Positions 21,653 to 32,200 of a stretch of 64,000 bases of DNA are shown one piece after another. The translations under genes were made by a program, and so were the position numbers. Under the pieces are notes generated by a model that saw only the letters and a list, made by a program, of their open reading frames with translations, was not told where the DNA came from and ran no database searches. How positions within the stretch are numbered: the first letter of the stretch is position 1; each line of letters opens with the position of its first letter. The stretch is from Prunus persica (taxonomy: Eukaryota; Streptophyta; Magnoliopsida; Rosales; Rosaceae). The stretch spans positions 1,017,134 through 1,081,133 of the forward strand of contig NC_034012.1 of assembly GCF_000346465.2 (NCBI RefSeq), given 5' to 3'.

Positions 21653-24524
21653 ATGGAGCCTTCTAGTGATAACGAGCCCTCTGAGCCCCTCTTGCTTTCC
21701 AAATCATCTTCGATGCATATAGTGAGCCGTGAACTGGAAGACACACTAAACAACACTGAACTCTCATACTTCCAGCGCCTCCGAACCGGCACATGGCTTG
21801 AGCTGAAGATCCTCTTCCGCCTGGCAGCTCCGGCGGTGGTGGTTTACTTGCTCAACAATGTCATATCCATGTCCACCCAAATCTTCTGTGGCCATCTTGG
21901 CAACCTTGAACTCGCTGCCTCCTCTCTTGGCAACACTGGCATTCAAGTTTTCGCCTATGGCCTCATGGTACAACTAGTTAATTAATTAATTTTGCCTATG
22001 TTCTTTTATCGAATATAAGTGAAATATGGTATGTTTAATGAACAATCTGACAACATAACATATTGATTGGATTGTTATGTTCCCAGGGATTAGGATTAAT
22101 TTGGTATAATTAATTCATGTGTGTTTTTGGTGCAGCTTGGTATGGGTAGTGCAGTGGAGACACTGTGTGGTCAAGCCTATGGTGCACATAAGTACGACAT
22201 GCTAGGCATATATATGCAGCGATCGACAATCCTCCTCCTAGCAACTAGCATCCCACTGATGATAATTTACATCTTCTGCAAGCAAATCTTGTTAGGCCTA
22301 GGTGAATCAGCCTCCATTGCTGCCGCGGCAGCGATCTTTGTCTACGGTCTCATCCCTCAAATCTTTGCCTACGCCTGCAACTTCCCCATACAAAAGTTCC
22401 TCCAAGCCCAGAGCATAGTGTTCCCTAGCGCCTACATATCGCTGGGGGCACTGGTAGTGCACATAGTGCTAAGTTGGGTGGTGGTGTACAAATTGGGAGG
22501 GGGCCTGTTGGGCGCCGCGTTGATTTTGAGTTTTTCGTGGTGGATTATAGTGGTGGCGCAATTTGTTTACATATTGTGGACGCCAAGGTGCAAACGCACA
22601 TGGAGAGGGTTTAGCATCAGGGCATTTTCTGGGCTGTGGGGCTTTTTGAAATTGTCTGTGGCATCTGCCGTCATGCTTTGCCTGGAGACTTGGTACTATC
22701 AAATTATAGTTTTGCTGGCTGGGTTGCTTAAAAATGCTGAAATTGCATTGGACGCTCTCTCTATTTGGTGAGCAAAATCAAAGCTATTAACTATAGTTAA
22801 TTAGTTTGCCACTTAACCTTAATAATCAGATCAGAAGGTCCACTCACTCTTGCTCTGCTTAATTAGCACCACTCACAAAAAAACAACAAAAATCAAAATT
22901 TGGTAGCTACTAGTCTGGTAGCTGGGCACAACAACTAGTCAATTCATTTTTATTTATTTTTAAGCTTTGACCAAAGTCAATGTTTTATGAAACGCTCAGA
23001 AACTGTGTCTGTATTTCTTTCTACATGGTTTTCATGTGATGAGGAGGAAACATGCTTTGCATGCTTTCTTAAGCAGTTACAGATCTTAAAACCTGCCCTG
23101 CGTGCGTTCAAGTATTTGATATTAGCTAGCGTAGCGTCGTAAAATAGTGGTAGTCAAACTGCAAAAAGATATAAACAAAGTGTGTGTGCCTGTCAGATTG
23201 TGGTCAGCTGTGTCGTTTGTATTCGTATATATATATAATTGTTTTCTTTGTATTCTTTACGTCACAGTCACATGAAAAAATGTTGGACATGCATGTTTCA
23301 CTATCTAATATCTAATAAAAATTATTATCTTTTAATTTATGATGGGTTATTAATTGATGCAGCATGACCATAACTGGATGGGTCTTCATGATTGCTGTGG
23401 GGTTCAATGCTGCTGCAAGGTCAGTAAATTTCACAAAACACAAGACATTACCGGATGCAGAGATAACTGTTCTTAACTACTTGAGCTAGCAATTATTTGA
23501 GAACTAATTGATGAATAAATAATTATGCAGTGTGAGGATTGGAAATGAGCTTGGGGCAGGACATCCAAAATCGGCAGCATTTGCAGTGGTGGTGGTGACT
23601 TCAAGCTCCTTCATCATATCGGCGGTGTGCGCCATAATTGTGCTTGTTTTACGACATGATATAAGTTATGTGTTCACTGAGGGAGAAACAGTCTCCAATG
23701 CCGTCTCAGACCTTTCCCCGTACCTAGCCATATCTATCGTTCTCAATGGCATCCAACCTGTTTTGTCTGGTACGTGTGATTGATCAAGTTTTATTTTCTT
23801 TTTTTTGTCGGTATGTGTTGGCAGACCATGAATGTCTAATAAATCCAGAAACCAAACAGTCAACGATCTAAAAGTCTACGTGATGGACTTAGTAGTTGAA
23901 CATCAAGATCACACGACGTAGCCCTATTTTCGATCAAAATCTGCCTCTTCTGTGTGTCGTTTTTTGACTTTACCATGCAATGCAATGTGCGTTTTGGAGT
24001 GTCGTTCTGGATATATATTCCCTAATGTAGGATTCTATATTTTGGGCCAAAAACAAAAGGAGTGGCTGTCGGGTGCGGATGGCAAGCATTTGTGGCATAT
24101 GTTAACGTGGGATGTTACTACATCATTGGGATCCCATTGGGTTGCCTTCTTGGATTCAAGTTCGATTTCGGAGCTCAGGTGATAATACTATTTTCCTATT
24201 TTTAGCACTTTAATTATATATATTGTTTGTGGTTTTATGTATAATTAATTTTAGGTTTGCTTTAATTCTGTCAGGGAATATGGACTGGCATGATAGGAGG
24301 CACTTTTATACAGACAATCATCTTACTGTGGGTCACATATCGGACTGACTGGAACAAAGAGGTTAGCCTAATCTATAATAATTAACTACTTTAATCTCAC
24401 TATCAATTGGACAGTTATATTTAGAATAACGTTAAATAATTGTTTGCAGGTTGAAAAAGCACAGAGTCGTTTGGACACTTACGAGGACAAGAAGGATTCC
24501 GATGATGAAGTGCTGACCAATTAG
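21653..24524 (+). CDS. DTX40-like: MATE transporter B, DETOXIFICATION 40-like
   Basis: Exons: 21653-21967, 22136-22767, 23363-23419, 23531-23769, 24060-24178, 24275-24361, 24450-24524; 507 residues. Exons 2 to 6 have exactly the same lengths as in the other three copies. The N-terminal cytosolic tail ([13 protein letters not shown]) is followed by two MatE domains with the motifs [28 protein letters not shown] and [13 protein letters not shown]. The start codon follows a GA-rich leader; the frame stays open upstream but that part overlaps promoter sequence. The acceptor of intron 4 (CCAAAAACAAAAG) lacks the usual pyrimidine tract, so splicing there deserves transcript support. Predicted role: proton-coupled export of an organic substrate; substrate unknown. 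Confidence 0.94.
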
Positions 24525-26236
24525 TCGAGTTTTCAACTTGCTCTTTTCTTTTTTCTCTGGCGGACGTCGGGGAGGTTACATGAGTTTTGCTTGCTTTTTA
24601 CGTGCATGGAAAGTTTTGCATTATTGTAATAACGTTCCTTTCCTTGATTAGGAAGGAAGTCCAAAAATATTTTAAACTTGATGAGGAGGAGAAAGGGTTT
24701 ATTTTGTGGCTGGTCTGTTTTGTTGTATTAGGCTGCCCTCATCTTGTCATTTTGGGCCAACCTGCTTATATCAAATCCAAGAATTGCAGTTGGTCTGTTT
24801 TAGTAATTTCCACTGCAATGTGTGTGACATTGCAAAAGAAAACCTCTAGGGTCGACACGCGTAGGTCCAAACAAGTCAAAGTAAAAGCTAATTGAGAACA
24901 ACAGACGTAAGAAGACAGCTGTTTTTCCATAACATAGAAAGAGAAATCGAGTAGCTAAATCATGCCATGCGTCACAAAATTCGCCTCATGAAACACATAT
25001 GATTTATTTTACTAGTGCGACAACCAGGGCTCATCATCAGTGCCCACTGCCCAGCAAGCAATGATGCATGCGCTTAAACAGACGACCCGTCAATACTGAT
25101 CAATTTTAAATATTTCAACTGATGACGAAAACAATGGTTTCTCCTTCATTTAGAAGAATTTAGAAAGGGAATTTATCTCAAAACCGCTTATAATCAAATC
25201 AGGATTTTGATAAGAAATCGAATTTTACTTCAAACATTTAGACAATGACATAGCTGATCTATATGTTTGTAAATTAATTTTGTAGTTAAATAACATAAGA
25301 AAAATAAGAAAATTGAGTTTCCATTACATTACGAAACTTGTAATAACTTTTATGTATAGTCTTTAGTAAGAGGTTTTAATTTCAAATCTTTCTTCTAATT
25401 TATATAAAATAAAATACAAAAAGATTAGCGCGATGCCCAAATAAACTTATTTCCATCCCCACATCTTGTCTGGCTATAGTTGTTGCTTTTTAACTTTTCA
25501 TCCGCCTGCATCATTCATCTGGGCAGCTTTCTTTCACTTTCCCAGTAGCCCGGGGGCATTAATCATGTATTGCCTTTCACTTTCAATGTTGTTTCATTAA
25601 TTCTGGCTCCCGTGCTATGGAAAAAACTTATTCTATAACGAGGGTATCACTGTTTTGTTATTCCCGGCTAATAACACAATAACATGTGCAAAAGTTATTT
25701 CACGTGTCATTGTGTTATTGATTGGGGATAGCGAAAAGTTATATTCCCGTTGCATGAGAGTTTCCCTCCATGCTCTACTATGTACTAGCTTCAGTTTCAA
25801 TAAAGTACCAATTGGTATAGTCCAACTCCTTGTAAGTAAGCCCTTGTAATATTTTCTAATTTTCCAATGTGTTGGTGGAACATTTTTATATTTACATTTT
25901 CACATGTCATTGCACGTGTGACGAATTTTCAAATTTAATACGTGGATAATATATAGTGGATGACGTGGAGCACATATAGGATGTAACCATTAGGCTTTCA
26001 CATGTGAACAAACCTATTTTGATGTCATGAAGGAGATTGAGATTCCACCCAAAATCAGACCCCAAAAAAAAAAAAAAATCACACATCGTATCGAAAACAA
26101 ACTTGTTCTCTTACATGGGGCCTTGTCGTTTAGTATAATTGCTCCTCATTATTAATCCTTCCAAGCACCCATTTCCTCGATATATCAAATTTTTGCAGAT
26201 GCCACAAACACCTTGATTGTATAGTTGTAAGTCCAA
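24525..26236. other. Intergenic between MATE B and C, with a dispersed repeat
   Basis: About 24995-25090 and the 25420-25470 stretch resemble sequence upstream of MATE D (about 35095-35275 and 35330-35390), so the duplication unit includes the intergenic DNA. At about 25640-25775 is a repeat (GGGGATAGCGAAAAGTTAT, then CATGAGAGTTTCCCTCC) that recurs at 41945-42085. No separate gene is seen. Confidence 0.5.
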
Positions 26237-29200
26237 ATGGTCAATGATCAAGACCAACTCCGCCAACCCATCTTAGACTCCGAACCCGACTCAACAGCAC
26301 TCGAAGCCTCCAACCAAGGCGATGGCTTGGAGTCTCCACTTGAGAAGGTGCTATCTGACACCCAACTGCCCTCCTTCAAGAGACTCCGCTTGGCCACATG
26401 GATTGAACTCAATCTCCTCTTTCGCCTTGCAGCCCCTGCCGTCCTGGTTTATGTCGTTAACAACTTCATGTCACTTTCCACTCGTGTCTTCGCCGGCCAC
26501 CTCGGCAACCTTGAGCTCGCTGCAGCCTCCCTTGGCAACAGCGGCGTCCAACTCTTCGCCTACGGCCTCATGGTACACGTCCCACAACCTTAACTCTTGT
26601 TATGTTTCACTCTGTCAACTAAGAGTTGACGTGTCAAATTGTTATGTTTCACTCTTGTTATGTTGTCATTCTTATCTTTTGCCGTCTGTCTGGGTCTTGT
26701 CTCATGCAGTTAGGCATGGGAAGTGCGGTGGAGACTCTATGTGGACAAGCCTACGGTGCCGAAAAATATGACATGTTAGGCATATACCTCCAAAGAGCAA
26801 CCATAGTCCTAACCCTCACAGGCCTTCCACTGCTTCTCATCTTCCTTCTATCCAAACCCATCTTGATCTTATTTGGTGAGACACCAAAGCTGGCTGCAGA
26901 AGCCGCCGTTTTCGTCTACGGTCTCATCCCACAAATCTTTGCCTACGCCATCAACTTCCCGATGCAAAAGTTTCTTCAAGCCCAGAGAATTGTGGCCCCA
27001 AGTGCCTACATATCAGCAGCTACACTTGGAGTGCATATACTGTTGAGCTGGGTAGCTGTGTACAAGTTGGGCATGGGGTTGATAGGTGCGTCGTTGGTTC
27101 TGAGCTTGTCGTGGTGGATCATAGTTGGGGCCCAGTTTATTTACATCCTAAAGAGCAGTCGGTGCAAGGAGACGTGGAGTGGTTTTAGTTTGCAAGCGTT
27201 TTCTGGGTTGTGGGATTTTCTGAAACTATCGGCTGCGTCGGCTGTGATGCTGTGCTTGGAGACTTGGTACTTTCAGGTGCTAGTGTTGATTGCTGGGTTG
27301 CTTGAGAACCCTGAGCTCGCGTTAAATTCTTTGGCCGTATGGTAAGAACAAAAATCATCTGGTGGTGATGCCTAATTAATTTTCATTGTCTACAGTAACT
27401 TCAAATAAAAATATGGGTTTGACTGGGACTACCGAAATATCGAAATCATAATGATTGGTCATCATCAGTGTTTTTATAAGGACATCCATGAGATGAGACC
27501 GCAAGACATTATTGATCACAAAACGACACATGTCATGAGTCATTCCCCAATTTTTTCTATCACACAGGAACATATATATATATAGACATGTCTTTACTTT
27601 TTGGTTGGACTATATATAGAATATATAGATACACATATGTCATCCACCCATCAAGTCCTCTTCTCGTAGACTCTATAGCCAAGGAATTTGTGGTCATCAC
27701 TCTTAAATCTAATCCAAAGGTGGATAAAATATTTATTTTAAATTCAAGAATGATGACCACAAACTCCTTGAATTAAAGGGGCATGCATGTATACACGTAG
27801 AAATTTATGGATTTAATTTTAGTGTTGGTTTCGTGGCCTTATGCATGCAGCATGGCGATATCTGGATTGTTGTTCATGGTTTCAGTCGGGTTTAATGCGG
27901 CTGCAAGGTATAATATTGGATTAATTATAAAAATAATTAAGTGTAATATTATGGATATCAAATTAACATTCAGTTAATGATATTGTATATATGTGGGAAC
28001 AGTGTGAGGGTAAGCAACGAGCTAGGTGCTGGGAATCCAAAGTCAGCAGCATTCTCAATTCTAGTGGTAACAATTGTGTCGTTAATGATTGCTGTCGTGG
28101 AAGCTGTGGTTGTGCTCTCCTTCCGTGACGTAATCAGTTACGCCTTCACCGACGGTGAAACAGTGGCCAATGCCGTCTCCCACCTCACTCCTTACTTGGC
28201 CATCACTCTTATCCTTAACGGAATTCAACCAGTCCTGTCCGGTAAGCACTCTTATCCATCCAGCTAGCCACCATCAATCAGGGATCAAATTGGATTTTAA
28301 TTATAGTTATATCCGATATGATATCTTTTTGGCTGGTGTATTGTAAAGACAAGACTCTAGAGTCATATGTGTGAGGCTGGTGTATATAATAATATATATA
28401 TGTAAAGACAAGACACTAGAGCGATATGTGTGAGGTGTCAAATGAGTCGATCCGACCTGACACGAATATGTCAAAAGCACGATTTTAAATAGGCCGGCTC
28501 AATTCAGTTTGACCCGTTTAAGACCTCTTCGTGTGATATTTTTTCCACTTGATTGAACACTAATTCTTGACTCGTCGTTGTGATCATATAAGAAGACAAC
28601 ATAAGTATATTTCAAAATAGTGGTCCATCTGCAGAGAAAATACACCAAGTTAATCAACATATATATATATATATATATATATGGTATTGAATTGAATTGC
28701 AGGGGTGGCCGTTGGATGTGGATGGCAAGCATTTGTGGCGTATGTGAATGTTGGATGCTATTACGTGGTTGGGATCCCAATTGGTTGTCTTCTTGGATTT
28801 AAGTTCGACCTTGGTGCGGAGGTAACTATATATAATAATACTTGTTCCAACTTAGCATACATTGATTTTTTTTTAAATTTAATAAGAAAAATTATTTTAT
28901 GCCATGTGCATGTCAAGTGCCACTGAATTGGACAGGAAAATGTTGGGTTAAGAAGGACAAACTGCATGAAAACTTTGTTTTGAATATGTGAAAAAAGTAA
29001 TTGGAAATGAACATGCAGGGGATCTGGTCGGGGATGATAGGAGGAACATTCATGCAGACTATCATCTTACTGTGGGTAACATTTCGAACGGACTGGAACA
29101 AAGAGGTAATTTCAATGAACATTCTTGCACATGTTAAAGTTTTCCTAAATAGGAGAATCGAGCCTTTTGACAGTCCACAATGATTGAAGCCCACTCTTGA

Positions 29201-32200
29201 TATTCCTTTTAAGGGTGGTTTAGTATAACGGACTGTCGTAGACTTAACTAAATATTGGTACTATTTTGGATTGGCATAAGTTGGATAACACTTGTACAAC
29301 GTTTGGTATATATTTGATTGGACAAGGACAATTTTTTTTCCAACTTTTCTTCTCTATCCATCTCTTTCCTTGTCTTCCTCTATGCTTCTCTTTCATCTTC
29401 TCCATTTTCTCTCCTCTTCTTTTGTCTAATTTTCTTTTTTGAAAATTTTCTCTCCTCTTCTCAGTTTTTTTTTTTTTTTTTTTTTGGCGTGGAAAATTTT
29501 ATCCTCTCCTCTTCCTCTTCTATTATGTCTTCTCCTTCTTGGGCGACTGTGGCTGGTGGTCATGTTTAGTGGTTGTGGATGGTGGTCGTTGCTGGTGGTT
29601 GTGGTTGCCGCTTGGTGGGTCGGTGGTTGTGAGGCGATTGGGTGGGGTTGGTTGCTTGTTGCTTGGGTCAAGACTATTAGTCCCTCCTCTCTAGACAAGT
29701 TTCGCTAAGAACACTTAAGGAGGTGTTTTTGGTGGGCTTAGTATTAGTTAATCTCACTTAAAATTAGAGCCGTATAAAATAAATATGGGATAAAATCTTA
29801 ACCAAGCTGTTAGAGACCCTTCATATTCATGACAGTTACAGCAAGTTAGGGAGATTTCTGTTACATTTGTTAATACCCATCATTGCCTTGTTGTCTGTTA
29901 CAATTCGGATATAACTCCCAGACCATTGCAGCTTATATAAAATCCATGTAATACTGTGTATTTAGATATGAAAAGAATCTGTTTCTACATGGTATCTAGA
30001 GCCTCCATTTTTCCTTAAAAATTTTCTGCTTCTCTTCCTTTCCATGGCGTCCTCCTCCTCCTCCTCCTCCTCCTCCTCTTCGTCTAGTGTTCTCTCCTTC
30101 CCCAATTTCTCTACTCTTGTCTCCACCAAACTCTCGGAAACCAATTACCTTCTTTGGGAAAGTCAAGTTCAACCCTATCTTATTGGGCAAAATTTTTGGC
30201 GATTCATCGATGGTTCTCACCCATGCCCTCCTGCTGTTCTCACTCCCTCCACAGACAAAGCTGTTGACACTGCTCAGGCCCTCGTGGCTCCTGTCCCTAA
30301 CCCAGAATATCTTACCTGGTATCAAACCGATCAATCTCTTATCAGTATTCTTCGTTCCACTCTCACCGAGCCGGTTCTTGCTCAAGTTGTTGGTCTCACC
30401 ACTTCCCAAGCAGTCTGGGATTGTCTTCGTCAGAACTTTTCTCAACAATCTCTTGCTAATGCCACCCATCTCAAGTTTCAACTTCTCACCATCACCAAAG
30501 GGACTAAGACAGTTTCTGAATATCTTGCTCTTGCCAAGAGCTTATCTGATCAGCTGGCAGCCATACGTGCCCCAGTTTCCTCTGATGATTTGGTCAGCTA
30601 TGTGATTCGTGGCTTGGGCCCCGACTACGCCATGCTTATCACTGCTATCCTGCAATTTCCTCCCTTACCTACCTTTGCTGATCTTCGTGCTCGTCTCCTC
30701 GCCTTCGATGCTCAACAATCTCTCACTACTCTCATGGCCTCTTCACCACCACCGCAAGCCTTTTATTCCTCCCATCCCCCACCTTCTCGTTCTGGCCATC
30801 CTCGTGGTTCCCGTGGTGCACGCCATGGTTCCCAGTTTCACCGCTCTGGGCCTTCCTCTAGTGCCTCAACCCGTCCTACTTTTTCAAGTTCACACCAGCC
30901 TCATAACCGGTCATCCCGCTCCTTCCAGCCCACCCCTAGCGTTTTGGGGCCTCCTCCGACACCACGCCCCTCTCTTCAATGTTGGAACTGCCAACAATTT
31001 GGCCATATTGCTGCTCGGTGCCCACTGTCTTCTCGTGATGCTGACTTCTCTCCTCATTTTGCTGGCATGCATATCTCTCAAACTTCTGACCCCAATTGGT
31101 ACTTGGACTCTGGTGCCACCAATCACATGACCAATGATGCCCGCACATTGACAAATGTCTCCTCCACTTCTGATCAAGTCCTCATTGGTAATGGTGCCTC
31201 CCTTCCCATTACTCACTCTGGTAATGTCGCCTTTTCCTCTGGCTCCTTTGCCTTTAATTTATCCGATGTCCTTCTCGTTCCCTCTCTTCACAAAAATCTT
31301 ATTTCTATCGCTCAACTTACTCACGATAATCCTGTTAGTATTACTTTTGTTTCTTCCGGATATGTTATTCGACACTTACCCATAGGCGTTATTCTCTTTC
31401 AGGGCCGATGTAGTGATGGCCTTTATCCGGTCTTGCCCTCCCTTGCCTCCAAGTTGGTTTCATGCTCCAAGTCCGCTTTCTCTTCCACCGTCTCGTCGTC
31501 ATCCCTTTGGCATCATCGTTTGGGTCATCCGTCCAATAAAGTGCTTAGTGCCTTAGTCTCTCAGTCCTTGTTAGGTTCTCCTTTTCGGTTATCTAATAAT
31601 TCATGTAGCCATTGTGCCTTGGCAAAGTCAGTTCGTCTTCCTTTTTCATCTCGTGCCCATTGTTCCCATGAACCCTTTCATTTAATACATTCTGATGTTT
31701 GGATGTCTCCAGTTGCTTCTTTTTCTGGTTTTCGGTATTATGTACTTTTTACTGATGATTTTACTCGTTTCTCATGGATTTTTCCTATGCGACTTAAATC
31801 GGAAGTCTTTCATCATTTTTCTACATTTGTCTCTTATGTTGAAACCCAATTTTCTATGCATGTTAAACAGTTTCAAAGTGATGGAGGAAAGGAATTTGAT
31901 AATGGAAACTTTAAACAATTTTGTGCTTCCAAAGGTATTATTCACCGCTTCTCATGTCCCCATACCCCACAACAAAATGGCCTTGCTGAGCGCAAACATC
32001 GCCATATTGCCGACATGGGTCGTACCTTACTTCTTACTGCCCATCTTCCTTTTACTTTTTGGGTTGAGGCCTTTTGCACTGCTGTCTACTTAATCAATCG
32101 TCTTCCTACCCCGCTTCTCAAGTGGGACACGCCTTTTCGGCGGTTGTTTCGGAAAGACCCGGATTATTCTTTTATCCGAACATTTGGGTGTACATGCTAT

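Noticed and set aside
29426..29708. Overlapping open frames in the CT/GT-rich stretch before the copia element
   Set aside because: Low-complexity composition keeps frames open on both strands; there is no domain or codon pattern.
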